The position numbers and the translations under genes were made by a program. Positions 1 through 12,290 of a stretch of DNA of 64,000 nucleotides are shown one piece after another. Source of the stretch: Arenicola marina (lineage: Eukaryota; Annelida; Polychaeta; Arenicolidae); the NCBI GenBank assembly GCA_964019135.1, contig OZ025256.1:21273911-21337910 (forward strand). Reading direction: 5' to 3'. Each line of letters begins with the position of its first letter. Position 1 is the first letter of the stretch. The notes below the pieces were generated by a model, which was given only the letters and a program-made list of their open reading frames with translations, searched no databases and was not told where the DNA came from.

Positions 1-1557
1 GAAATATATATTTGAGAGGCAGTGCTATAAAAAGTGTGTAACAATGCATTTGAATGCAATATACATACAAATAAAAAAAACTAAAAAAGAAATGTGCTAA
101 ACGCAGGTACAACCGCCTGGTGCCCGAGCAAGATGTTCTAGCCCAGCGACTCACACCCGCAAACAGGGTAGACAAAAGTAAATAATTAACAAACTTTCTT
201 TAAATAATTCCTTGATTCGATAATAACTATACTTATACCATACCTTATCTTCATATAATTGAAGTAGACATGCCACGTGATGCATTTGAAATAGCATTGT
301 TCATATGACATAGTTTTCATATGGCTTAGTTACAATAATTGTCTAAATCAGTCAATGGGGTTCATAATTATGAGACCATGATTCTCTTTTACACTTTGTC
401 AATTGTTAATTAGCTCATATTAGATTATATTATATTACATTAAAAAGGCTAACCTTGTCCTGGTTCTTTTGTGAAGAAGCTATCTGATATATTTGGATGT
501 GCCGCTGAGTCCATTGTCACTTCCACCTCCCTCGACGATGCCGGGTGAGTGTGGATCAGCCAATCAAAATGCTGAGATCACAAAGGAACAGCTTTTGGCT
601 GAGACTGTATCACCACGGTGAAGGCTAGAGGCAGAGCTGGTTATTATGTCTCTTTCTTCGTTCGGAATAGTCAGCAGATCCCGCGTAGAGGGTGTTCCCT
701 CTGCTTCTCACCGTTGACTTAGAGTTCCTGATTAGTCATCTTGACCTTCACCTGCTCCGTTGGTAAATAATTTATCCATTGAATGTGCGGGCAATGCAGG
801 GCTGGTTGCTAGGTCGTTGTTTACCATGCCATTGTTTACCATGCCAGTGCTGGTAACGGCTGTATTATCGCCCACGCCAGGCGTTTCAACTTCAAATTCG
901 CCTTACATGTTCGGTTTCTTGTTTTCCAAGTCTGAACTAAGCGTTCGATGGCGCTTCCTGGTCTTCTTGGTATTGTTGTTTTCATTGGGAATCTTTCAAA
1001 TCCAAGTAAATACTTTCATTTGTGCGAGTCGCTTGACCAATCGGCTTACTCGGTCGCCATCTTGGAAGCATGCAAGCATAGCGGGTTGCTGGGCATCTAA
1101 ACAGTCGCTTTCATCCTTACAATTCGGATAGAACCGCACACTTACAAAAACCGCTGGGTGAGAGTCGTTGTGAATAATTATTATCTGCATTTGACAAAGA
1201 AATTGGCGTCAGATTCAAGCGGAAGTTTCATGTATGATACCATTATTAAAGCGTCCCACATAAATAAATCAATCTCATGCTGTATGCAATAAGATCCCAG
1301 AGTGACTACGAATAAATTGTTGCATCTCAGACCTCATTATCCTAATGAAATCGCAAAACGAGGAAATATTTGATCACCTGGGTCAATTTATAATCAATGC
1401 ATGAAGATTAAGGGAAGCAATGTAAATTTAAACTGGTTTATACAGGGACAAGGTACGACAATTGCGTGTGTATATATGACCTTACCATGGGCTTTAAGGC
1501 ATTTAAGTGTAACAAACTTATTATAATTATACAAATATCAGAAATGTCACAAATCAC

Positions 1558-1722
1558 AGGGGCGGTTCTAGGAAAGGAATTTTGGAAAAAAGAGAGGGGG
1601 GCGGTCCAAACTTGCGACCTGGAGGGGGGGGGGGGGCTCTGAACAAAATGGCGACCGGGAATCCACCAATATCCTGACGACGGGGTAGGGGGGTCCGGGG
1701 GGGGGTGGACCTGCGCCCATGC
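1558..1722. mobile_element. GGGGCGG-ended MITE-like fragment, probable
   Basis: The left end reads CAGGGGCGGTTCTAGG and the right end is a degenerate inverse (GGACCTGCGCCC). This resembles the CAGGGGCGGA-type termini of hAT-like non-autonomous elements and of the element at 37508-37705. The body is very G-rich and has no ORF. The inverted end is poorly kept and no target duplication was found, so the assignment is tentative. Confidence 0.35.
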
Positions 1723-1760
1723 AAATCACAACTATCAGAGTGGGTGGGGACAGTGGCCGT

Positions 1761-1816
1761 CAGGATGTCAGGATGTCAGGATGTCAGGATGTCAGGATGT
1801 CAGGATGTCAGGATGT
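1761..1816. repeat. 8-bp tandem repeat, 7 copies
   Basis: Seven perfect head-to-tail copies of CAGGATGT. Confidence 0.95.
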
Positions 1817-2319
1817 GCTGTCGTCAATCGCACTCTGTCCAAAGATATTGGGGGACTTTCTGATCTCGCATTTATAGGGTGGGTGGGGGGGACAATGGGG
1901 GGACACCTGAATCCCGCAAATTAGCAAATTGAATCTTAAAATTTGAAAATGCAGAAAGCATTACGTATATATATATAGCAATTAACCCAACGTTTCCCAT
2001 ATCGGTAGCCTTATGGCATTGTACGATTCCTTGTTGTCCGTTGCCGATAATAGATGTTGGAAATTAGCAAGTTGAACAGTATCGGGTCAAAGTCAGTCTG
2101 GCTATGTCTTAAGATGGATAAGAGCGGGTAGAGAGGTGCGTCTTATACCGCATATAACAGGAGTGTAGTGATAATGTCTAAATAGGTTAGAAAGATCTGT
2201 ATTGGAAACCAATCATTGATGGGAATCCTGATTATGATAACATTACTTTTAAAAATTTATAGGATTACACGAAGCAATGCAATCGGTTACGATTACTGAG
2301 AAGCATGTCCTATGTCTAG

Positions 2320-2360
2320 TATATATATATCCCGTATATATATATATATATATATACATA
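2320..2360. repeat. TA microsatellite, interrupted
   Basis: An alternating TA tract interrupted once by CCCG. Confidence 0.9.
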
Positions 2361-5300
2361 TTTCAACATACTAGCCCTATGGTCGATATCTCAATTAATG
2401 AATACGTGTTTCTCATTTTGACAGCCTGTTGTTATCAAGTCACGTCTGAACGTCTGGTATATATTCCACATTGTTTTGTCGCAATGCATGTGATAGCTAA
2501 ACCATAAAAAAAGTTACCTACCGCTTAGAATGCTGAACAGGACAAGATTACGTGAGATTCACGCCGGGTGACATCTGAACAGATAAGACTGTCTGACACG
2601 CTTAAAGCCAACTTTTTGTTTGGCATACCCTGGCGTAAAAACTCCAAATAAAACTTAGGTCCCCTTATCAGAGGTTACGAGTATTATAGAACAGTAGAGC
2701 ATCTCATAGGTCAATGTCTTGTGTTAGTATGAAATCAGTTGATATATTTTAATATATTTTAATTTTACGGCATTGTATTTACGAATGTGCCACCTTGTGA
2801 GTGTACATCAATAGTTATTGCTTTGTGTTAATTCGGGACATTTCATTCTTTATCAGACTTTATAATGTTTTTAATAAGATACTCTTTACATATGCAGAGG
2901 CTGATTAATGTCTTCGTGACATTGTAAGTGCAAAATCATTTTCACATATTATGATTTTACGACATGGTGAGTTAAAACATGGCAACCCATTCTTATAATT
3001 TTGCAACATTTGTGAGTGTAAAGGCATGGCAGAACATTCGTATGACTTTACTTCATTGTGAGTTTACATCCTACTTTGCGACATCGTGTTGTTAGGCGAA
3101 CTAATTATTAGCCTTCTCACCGTGATCAATTCGTTTCCACTGATTTTAAGAGTTTTTACATGCAGTTTAATTAGCTTGAAGGACTATACAGTATTGACGC
3201 TCCATTCTTATCTGCTCATTTTGCCAACGTATACCGTAATATGTATACGTCTCTAAAATCAACTTCATAGAAAGGATCCCCATGAAGCCGTCATATGAGC
3301 TAAACGTTCTGAGACGTCATGTTTTTTTTATCATGATGCAGCAGCCGTTCTGTCCTAACGTACCAATGATTGACTTCTTAAACAAGTATATATTTTGTTT
3401 TTAATTCGGGTAGCTGCAACTATGTGTCGATGAAGATGTGACCGATACATTACCATGCCCCTGCCCTCGAGTTCAGCGAGCGTTGCCTGTCCGAGCGGTC
3501 ACTCCGTTTCCCGACTCTTTGCCAGTTTCCTGCTCGCCAGCTCTCCCAGGAAGACACGCCGAGTCCCACGCTCTCTCCGGATTGGCTGAGTGGTGTCCGG
3601 CCCTTCGGAATCCCTGAGCTGGATAGGGTTTTTCGTCTGAAGAGACCGTACTAGATAACACCTACAATACCGGCGCGACAACGGTATCTCGACCAAGTGG
3701 TGTACTTATGTTTTTCATTGCCATATATATATATACGTTTCTTGATCACGTACTCATACTCTGACGTATGACTCAGTTCACCACGTGTTCGGGTCGCAGG
3801 AGGGAGTCTAGGGAGCTGTAGCCGCCCCCCCCCCGCCCCCCGCCCCCCCACTCCTCCCCTCCCTCCCTACCAGGCACCGCATGAAAATCTGCCGGGTTCA
3901 ATTCCAATTTGATCACTGCGTTAATTGTCCGCATGTAGGCGTAATCTCCAATTAGATAACTTGATCTATGACTGCACCCGGTGTATATTTCATCCTGTTA
4001 ATTTAAATATATCAGTGATGAAGTTGTGATCTGGAGGCAACATCGCCAATGTGAAATGTTTCAATATCACTGATATGCCAGGGTCGCAAATCCTGCCATG
4101 ACTGTAGCTTAGATGGGGGAGAGGGGGGATGGGGGGGGGGGGAGCAAGGGGGATCGTGTTCCCAGATCACGAAGAAAGAAATCGAGAACTCCCCACATAC
4201 AAAGGATGGGCGGATAGATGATAACAAAATCTCAATTTCCCGATTTACGGTTATCTAAATTTAAAATAATAAAATAGTTAATAAAAATCCTTGATCACAA
4301 CTGCCGGCTAATACCTCATTCTCAGTTCAAGGAAAATTACTTTCTTCATTTCCAGTTAACGGTGAAATGAAAAGCCTATTCTCGAGAAACGTAAATGCCC
4401 CCCCCCCCCCTCCCTCCCCTTAGATGTTTCAATGTCGGAGCAAGTCTTGGTCGAAAATGCATTACTTGGTCGCAGCATTCTTCATTACGAATCACGATAG
4501 CTACTAGATATATTTTGCAGCAAGCACAAAGCAGTGTTTTAGATTTTAGGTGAGATTGCGGGAACTAAACCGAAGAAACGTTCCTGACTTTCCGGCAAGG
4601 AAACTCCTTATATTGTCAAATGGCGGATCCAACCGGGTGGGGGGGGGTCTACTTCGGCTATAGCACCCCACCCCCTGATCAAGCCGCAGAAGCCTTCGCC
4701 CTCCACCACCGACAGGTTTGTCCCCCGAGAATAAAGAAGTATATAACTGTCCACAAGCCGCAACCTGATGCTGAAGAATGGACAGTGCCCCCCCCCCCCC
4801 ACGCCACCCCTAAAGTCAGCATCTGCCGCTGTTGGGCAAGCATGTGTCCCCATTCTTCGTGCATGTGACGCTATTAAGGATTGAAAGAATCTCAAAGCGG
4901 GAAAACAAGCGAAGTAGGTTACATCACGTTTTATTTCAAACACTCTTGATTGACATCAAGTTGCTGAGTAGTAACCGGTGCTTAGTAACCGCTGGTGCAC
5001 GCGGGGTCGGCAATGTCTAAATAGAACTGAAAAGACAAAGAGCTAAATGGGCTTTTGTTCAACAAAAGTAATTCTTTCCTTGCAGGTACGGTCATGGTTA
5101 ATGAAGAGGAACCAGTTGGCTTGTCCAGCTACAGCGTGTGGCACAGAGATAGTGAACCGGGGATTGCACTTGTAGCAATGATTGCTTGCAAAATCAATGT
5201 ATGGATGTATTTACGGCAATATGAGAATAATTGTTCCCATTTGGTGCCCAACCTTAGGTCTACTATCTGTATCTTGGTGTTTGTAGCTCTAAGACAAAAT

Positions 5301-5600
5301 ATGTTAGTATTATTATATAATTATTATGTTAATGGAATACCCATGTAAGAACGCCACAATTTTGTTCATTGGTGGGCCATTCACATTCCCGAAAAAATGT
5401 CAGGCTTGGATTCAGACATGAGATCACCCACCCCCCACCTCGTTCTGTACAAATTCGAAGGCCCCCTCCCGCCACCCACAGAGTGGCCTGTAGGTCATGG
5501 GATGCCGGCCGCCGGAGTACACTGGGACCCCATAATGCATAGTAAAGTGTTTCCATAAATAGTGAAGTGGCACAATTTTGAGTCTTGCGCACGCAACACG

Positions 5601-5758
5601 CAACGGCGGTTCTACATTAGTCCCACGACCGCCATCCATTGGGCCTGCATCTACACGGAGCATTGATAAGCAACGGCGGTTCTACATTAGTCCGACGGCC
5701 GCCATCTAATGGGCCTGCATCTACATGGAGCATTGATAAGCAACGGCGGTTCTACTTT
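5601..5758. repeat. 70-bp tandem repeat, about 2.3 copies
   Basis: The word CAACGGCGGTTCTAC recurs at 5601, 5671 and 5741, exactly 70 bp apart. The first two units are nearly identical and each includes GGGCCTGCATCTACA; the third is truncated. No gene was recognised around it. Confidence 0.9.
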
Positions 5759-6462
5759 AATCTTGGTCTGTCGGTTGACGAATATCTCAGTATGAAGCAT
5801 CGACCGGTTGAATACTTACAACGTTGAACCAGACGTTGAAGGCGGCATAGTCGCAGATGGCTGAAATGACATTCAACACAATTACTCCTAAATGTTTGGC
5901 CGTTTATACAGCGCAATATTCACCTGAGTTTCCTATTGTTATTACTGAGCTAAGTATTGGTCAAAGAGGGCAACGATTAAGGATTAAGCCCACACCAGTG
6001 TAAACAAGTATTAAGCCATTGGTTCCATGGAGGTGGATTAGTTTATATATTATGCTATTTATGCTCTTGCGCGCATGTCTAGTTATTACGAAATGTTTAT
6101 ACTTGCTTCATAATAAGTTAAAATAAACCCTGGGCCAAATTGGCAAAGGGATTTGAAATATCTTTAAGACTTCAGCTGGCAAGTATAGTTCCAGGTAGAC
6201 TATTAAGAGGACATTGGCCGATAGGAGTGCTTTGGGGACATTTGCCAATAACAGTGGAATGGCTGTAAATTAGAACAATTCTGCCGTGATCAATTAATGT
6301 TTGAGTTACAACGCTGCGAACTATGTCCAACATTGCAGGCAACCGTTCCACTAATAATTGAACTATGGTGCCTGAACCTGGTTATTTTTGCACACATAAT
6401 TGTTACAGCTTTTGCCATTATAGGCAGAATACTTTCACATATGTTCTGGAAAGCCGGAACAA

Positions 6463-9400
6463 TTACTCACAAGCGCCGGAAGCCAACAAAATCCTTTCGT
6501 GCCAGGTAAGCATATCGACATCTTCGACGCGGAGAGGGTCACTGGCTGAGTCTACGGTGGCCAGACGGTTGAAGGCAGCAGATGCCTCGTTATCACACAC
6601 CTGCATGACGGGCTGCACAGCAGCCGTCCACTGGGCTTCGTTGCAGCCTTAATTAAAACAAAGAATTATTATTATGCAGCCTGAAAAAGAGCGGTGTTAC
6701 AAGTTACTCATCATACAGAGGGGCCTAGAAGGGGTAATTGGCGACACGTCACAGGCGTATATTTGAAAAATTGACATTGGACATTCGGAAAATTTCGGCG
6801 CGCATTTGTCTGTCCGAGTCCGACAGAAAATGTTTCAAAAGCACTTGCCTCTTAGTTTTAGTTGGTTTGTTATTAAGGACGCTTTAACCACTTTTGGTCA
6901 TATCGCGTCAATGGGAGAAGCAAGGGAGAGTTCCAGAGCCATGTCCCCCGGGGGTAACCCCCTACTCTTTGCGAAGAAGGACATGGTATCTTTATCCTGC
7001 AACCACACAGACATGACCACCGTTAGGCTCTCAGGCTCTCAGGCTCTCAGGTGGCCAGAACACACAACGCGAGCCCACTGAGCTATCGCCCCCCCCCCTT
7101 ACCTCTTAGTACTTGTACACTATATATATATATCAACCACCTATGGCTACGTGAGTCTGGTGGGGAATCGCAATGAGCAAGTGTCTTTCTTAACCGGAAC
7201 AAGCAATTTCTGGGAGCTGCCGTTCGAGCGAGATTTAACGAGTAAGGTGCAGACACGGAAAAGAGCCGTGTGTCTTGCATTGTGAGGCTCAGTAGCTAGG
7301 TTATTTCATTGCGAGGACCAGTAGCTAGGTTATTTCATTTTGGGGGCTTAATCAAGCTACGCTATTTAATTTTGGAGCTTTATGGAACGAGGCTATTTTC
7401 GCAGCAATGACCACTTCCTGCTTTTTAGTTACCCGTCATTCGCTAGATGTCGCCACCCTTGATTGTATATAGCCGGGTTACTCACCTCATTCTTGTCTTC
7501 GCTAGCGGTTTGTATGGACGATGTGTTGAATGAAATATATTCTATGACAGTTAGTACATTATGATTTTGAAATCACATTGACCCAGATGGCTCTGGTTGC
7601 CGGTGATTGACTAATTATAGTATCAGTTACTTTAATAAAGTATTCTTTAGTTAACTGGCAGCCTTACCAGTTCCAGGGCAGCCCCAGACATTCGCCCACA
7701 CATCCAGGAACTCGCTCGGGGTGGCGTTGCCGTTGCCATCGACATCCAGCTGGCAGAAGAGGCGGCAGCCCACGCGATCCTGTCTCACGGCTGACGCACC
7801 GCAGTTGGCACAGTCCTGACTGGAAGACGAGATAATTCAAAGTCCATGTGCCCGGATCCACATGTTGCCCATAGATTTGGCTTTAAACCAACCCAGTCCA
7901 TCTCTGGGTTAAAATCGCCTATTGTTATTCTTCGTATTGTGAAACGTTGCATGTATGTTGTACTGCTTTAGATAATTTGTGTTTTAAACCAGTCCATCGC
8001 ACCGCGCTCTTTTGGTGTTGCTGCTAGTTCTATCAGGATCTCGATAAAGCATTTGTTATTGTATCCATATAAAACTGCGTCGAGATCTGTACGAACACAA
8101 CGAGTTTCCAATAACCGTAGAAATCCCGTTATGAAGTGCCAGAGAATAACGTCGGTATAAATTTTAGTATAAAGTTCCTTTAGCGGGAAAATCGGGCTCC
8201 ACCCTCCAGATTGATTGTCACTAGATCTATGGCACGTGATCATTGAATGACTTGCGTCCGGCCAGTTATCAAAGTATTTGTTACAATACAACAAAAAAAA
8301 GGAATATTCGAAATAACTTTTTTGTTTTACCTTTGATATCTTTGTTTTTTTATTTAACTAAACAACGGTTTAAGGTATATGCCGGTTGTCAACAAAGGCA
8401 TGGGGGATTTCACCAAACTATGTAAACCCCACTAAACAATATAACAAATCGGCCACTTCGTCGACCTGGTGGCAACAAGGTCGCCTCTCGCAAACATAAG
8501 TCCCGTGTCATGTCACCCCATCTGCTCGGACCCGAGAGCCATTGTGATCTCGTCATGAGTTGGCATTGCATTACTAGCATAGTAGCCACTAGGAAATGCC
8601 TAGCATAACGTAACCTAGCACCTAGGAGATAACTAGCATTCCGCTACCTAGAATTAGCCTCTGGAAGAAAAACTAGCATAGCGTTACCTAGCATCAGCCT
8701 TTAGGAGATAACTGGCATAGCGTTACCTAGCATCAGCCTTTAGGAGATATCTAGCAGGGCGTTGCCTAGCATTGCAGCGCCCAGGAGATAACTAGCATAG
8801 CGTTACCTAGCATCAGCCTTTAGGAGATAACTAGCATAGCGTTACCTAGCATCAGCCTTTAGGAGATAACTAGCATAGCGTTACCTAGCATCAGCCTTTA
8901 GGAGATAACTGGCATAGCGTTACCTAGCATCAGCCTTTAGGAGATATCTAGCAGGGCGTTGCCTAGCATTGCAGCGCCTAGGAGATAACTAGCATGGCGT
9001 TATCTAGCATCAGCCTTTAGGAGATAACTAGCATGGCGTTATCTAGCATCAGCCTTTAGGAAATAACTAGCACAGCGTTACCTAGCATCAGCCTTTAGGA
9101 GATAACTAGCATAGCGTTACCTAGCATTGCAGCACCTAGGAGATAACTAGCATAGCGTTACCCAGCATTTCAGCACTTAGGAGATAACTAGCATAGCGTT
9201 ACCTAGCATCAGCCTTTAGGAGCTAACTAGCACGGCGTTGCCTAGCATTAGCCTTTAGGAGATACCAAGCATAGTGTTACCTAACATTGTAGGCCCTATG
9301 AGGCCCCTGACATAACGTTACCAGCATTGTAGCTCCTATGATAAACCTAGCATTGCTTAACCTAACACCAGCCTTTAGGAGATAGCTAACATATCACTAC

Positions 9401-9550
9401 TAGCATACTAGTCCCTTGCGGATACCTAGCATAGCGTTACCTAGCATTGTGGGCCCTTCGAGATACCAAGCACAGCAATTTACGTTGAAATGTTATCACT
9501 CACGCAGTGGCGACAGCCAGGAGAGCGCAGGCGAAGATAAAGGCCTTCAT
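6463..9550 (-). CDS. Small secreted cysteine-rich EF-hand protein (3 exons)
   Basis: Exons on the minus strand are 9550-9504, 7819-7668 and 6647-6463. Phases join cleanly (47 + 152 + 185 nt = 127 codons plus TAA). Exon 1 encodes a signal peptide, MKAFIFACALLAVATA, and ends in a GTGAGT donor. Exon 2 follows a TTCCAG acceptor and carries a CxxC pair (C19, C22), C34, C38 and a canonical EF-hand loop at residues 41-52 (D41, D43, N45, N47, T49, E52), then C63. Exon 3 adds C68, C86-region and C-terminal cysteines and ends GACE-stop. There are eight cysteines in the mature part, suggesting four disulfides. A second, degenerate calcium loop may lie near DSASDPLRVED. The protein is probably exported and binds calcium; partner and role are unknown. 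I do not recognise the family. The exon 3 acceptor is AAG, weaker than the others. A TATA-like box lies 61 bp upstream of the ATG. Confidence 0.8.
6858..7092 (-). mobile_element. tRNA-derived SINE, copy A (B box lost)
   Basis: Read on the minus strand, the head GATAGCTCAGTGGGCTCG is a near-perfect tRNA A-box region. The body (GGTTACCCCCGGGG, GACGCGATATGACC, CACTTTTGGTC) matches the copy at 46542-46782. The B box kept in that copy is missing here and is replaced by three GAGAGCCT-type tandem units near 7027-7050. It lies in intron 2 of the EF-hand gene, on the same strand. The apparent ORF on the plus strand is the element's antisense and not a gene. Confidence 0.75.
8560..9480. repeat. 39-bp minisatellite in EF-hand gene intron 1
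   Basis: About 23 imperfect copies of a 39-bp unit containing AGCATAGCGTTACCTAGCAT and AGCCTTTAGGAGATAACT. The period was measured from the units starting at 8821 and 8860. The array is cleanest at 8640-9240 and decays at both edges; it fills most of intron 1. Confidence 0.92.
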
Positions 9551-9610
9551 GGTGTCGTCTGTTCGGTCTGCTTCCGATGATAAAGGTGATGAGACACACT
9601 CTCCTGTCGC

Positions 9611-9618
9611 TATTTAAA
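9611..9618 (-). promoter_or_regulatory. TATA-like box of the EF-hand gene
   Basis: On the minus strand the sequence reads CCTTTAAATAGCG about 61-68 bp upstream of the exon 1 ATG. That leaves room for a start site about 30 bp downstream and a short 5' UTR. It is inferred from spacing and sequence only. Confidence 0.5.
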
Positions 9619-10610
9619 GGCTGTCCCCTTGTAGACGTAACTACACAAAAAACAAATACAAGATGTTTATCACGACAGTTTTTTCTTATGGTGAGACACG
9701 TGTATGTATATAATTATGTAATATTTACCGATAATACTGACTCGCCTGATCACTGAGTGCGATAGATGTACTGCTGAGACATCAAGTCTTCAAGGCATCT
9801 GTTACCCAGATGAACATGCTAAAGTTTTTGTGATTTGCACTTTCGACCTCGACTGTGCTTTGAGGTTTATAACTTATCGGTTACTTGATAAGTGTCTTCA
9901 AAGCTAGCCATTGGTTCACAATTACAAAAATATCATACACGTTACCAGGAGCAAAATACAATATAACAATTTAACACTATAGTAATGTATATGTTTTATT
10001 TTTTTTCAGAACTGTATGTTCGGTTTGTAAATTTTAACACACATTTCGAGCTTCGTTTTACGCGTATGTCTCGTCATTTTTTTTATTTCTTTTTGATGCA
10101 TAAGTTGTTGCGGGTTTTTGTTACACATGTAAATGCGTTGAGAGAAAAACGTATTTCGCTCATCGGTTGCAAAATGGTTCATGCTGTTCTAGAATTGTTC
10201 GAGGAGTTTTGTTTTTAGTAAATTGTTAAAACCTGCAGACACTGTGCGAAAATCGAAAAGATTTTTTCAAAAATTTTCATAATCGTAAATGAGGTTGTCA
10301 TGAGGGTAATTGCACGGGCCCCCAAATGATCACTCTGTCACTTCTGCCATATGGTAGACAACATCCATCTTAAGATAATGGCTTTGGTATCCGTCCGCTT
10401 CCGACGAAGGTCTTCCTGATAACTAATAAAAAAGTAGTTTAATGTTTTCTTTCAAGTCATACTGATATCTTCGATTTGCATGTCTCCGCAATAATATAGT
10501 CAGTGTGTTCCGGTGTGTTACAGTGTAATGTAGCAGCAAGACAATTTTCAATAAAAACTGAAAAATGAATATGAAGGATTGCTACAGGTTGATGAAGGGC
10601 CATGCAAACT

Positions 10611-11005
10611 CGCGATATTACTATCATTATGAGTTGCATTATAGTTCCAGTTCACCCCCCATATGTGCTGGGCGTTAACATGTTTCCTTGCTTCTTTGAA
10701 AATTGGCAGTTTGATATCGGGCCAATAAAATGCCTAACGCCATGCAAAATTCGCGCTATTACTATTATTACGAGTTTTATGTAAATTTAGGGCGTTGACT
10801 TGTCACTGCTTCTGTGGTTGAATTTCTGCATGCAACGATCAAAGTGAAGCATTTTGGAACAGACTGTCCGCAAATCGCAAGCCTTTCCACATATAGTTGG
10901 CCAGTCGCCTTTTTGATACCATATATCGTTGCCAAGAAACATGGCACGTGCAACTAGGCAACAAGGCAACTAGGCAGGTAGCGGGCCATTTAAAGCTATA
11001 ACTAC
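10611..11005 (+). mobile_element. Dispersed non-autonomous element, copy A
   Basis: This stretch is the reverse complement of 63350-63716 over long blocks, for example CAAATCGCAAGCCTTTCCACA, the GTTGCCAAGAAACATGGCA block and CGGGCCAATAAAAT. Within it the word CGCGATATTACTATCATTA recurs as CGCGCTATTACTATTATTA. There is no ORF. The element class is unknown; two copies 53 kb apart show it is interspersed. Confidence 0.7.
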
Positions 11006-11599
11006 AATTCTTATGAGCGTGAAGTCTTGTTTCATTGTCCTGTGCAATGTCGCTATGGCAACGATTGTCGATGGGATGGGCAGCAAGGCTGTTCGAATCA
11101 GAATTTTAGCATCCTTTTAGCGGTCTTAAGATCTATTGCTATTGTACTAGTAACATGACTACAAACTCGTATACATGATACCAAGATTTAGCCAGTTTAT
11201 CGAGTCATAACTGAAAGACTGCCGTTCAGTTATTCACCGTCGATGCACATTTTACCATGTTTTGTATGACAGCATGGCGTCACCATGAAGTCATAACGAA
11301 CACCGCGTCAATAAGCTGTAAATCATGCCTGCTAGCGACTTCCGGTTTAGTTTGGTCCCGGACAGCGTTTAATGTGTTTAACTTGATTTCGGATCGGAAA
11401 AGCGTGCGTCACAGATAAACAGCGTAAGAGCCGTCACATCATTTTCGCCATGACGTGGCGGTAAGTAACCAAGTTCCTTAATTACTACATAAAAGAAAAA
11501 CAAAAGAACTCGTACTGTTAACTTTCGAAGGAGCCTCTGACATCGCGTTACGTTTGCAGGAGTAGGTCCTAGAAGGATGTACGGAGTCCGTACATCTTT

Positions 11600-11917
11600 C
11601 TATAACCTAGGACTACTAGGACCAAGGACCTAGGACTACTAGGACCAAGGACCTAGGACTACTAGGACCAAGGACCTAGGACTACTAGGACCAAGGACCT
11701 AGGATTACTAGGACCAAAGACCTAGGACTACTAGGACCAAGGACCTAGGATTACTAGGACCAAAGACCTAGGACTACTAGGACCAAGGACCTAGGACTAC
11801 TAGGACCAAGGACCTTGGACTACTAGGACCAAGGACCTAGGACTACTGGGACCAAGGACCTAGGACTACTGGGACCAAGGACCTAGGACTACTAGGACCA
11901 AGGACCTAGGACTACTG
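11600..11917. repeat. 23-bp minisatellite, about 14 copies
   Basis: Head-to-tail copies of a 23-bp unit built from CTAGGACTACTAGGACCAAG. The period was measured from AGGACCAAGG at 11641 and 11664. Copies differ by single substitutions (for example ACTGGGACC). The unit is itself made of shorter CTAGGAC words. Confidence 0.93.
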
Positions 11918-12019
11918 CAGTGTGACAAAGATCAAGATTCCTAAACTGACTCCGGGATACTTGGTATAGTTGGATCAAACAACTCTTCAATCGCTTTGCG
12001 TCGGACAGAACCGATATAG

Positions 12020-12290
12020 GCATAGGCAGGCCTACCTTCGCAACAAAGGGGAGTGGGCAGGCCTACCTAAGAAGCAAATCGAATAGGCATGTGCACCTAT
12101 GTATCAAAGTGGAATAGGCAGATGTATCTATGCAACGCAGTGGAATAGGCAGGTGTGCATATGCAATAAAGTGCCATGTGAATTTGCGCCTTAGCGGCAA
12201 AGTATAACAGGCAGGTGTGCCTATGCAACACATTGAAATAGTCAGGTGTACATATGTAACACAATGGATAAGCCAGGCAAGGGGTGTTTG
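12020..12290. repeat. 31-bp degenerate minisatellite
   Basis: GAATAGGCA recurs at 12081, 12112 and 12143, 31 bp apart, followed by GTGTGCMTATGCAA-like sequence. Outer copies are degenerate, with about eight recognisable units in all. Confidence 0.8.

Larger units (their letters stand above)
1..5600. other. No gene recognised (left flank)
   Basis: I find no exon chain, RNA gene or autonomous transposon ORF here. Open frames are short, start at arbitrary methionines and have no recognisable domain. The stretch holds G- and C-homopolymer tracts (about 1622-1636, 3823-3848, 4129-4142, 4397-4411, 4629-4637, 4788-4801), the short repeats listed separately, and loosely repeated AT-rich sequence at 2720-3090 in which 'GTGAGT' and 'TTACGACAT'-like words recur. 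A good acceptor-like pyrimidine tract ends at about 5083, but no matching donor or domain follows it. Confidence 0.5.

Noticed and set aside
760-1131. A 123-codon plus-strand ORF with hydrophobic stretches
   Set aside because: Low-complexity duplication (TMPLFTMP), no domain and no supporting gene signals.
5055-5348. Possible exon after the TTTCCTTGCAG acceptor near 5083
   Set aside because: No GT donor at a sensible place, no recognisable domain and no partner exons.
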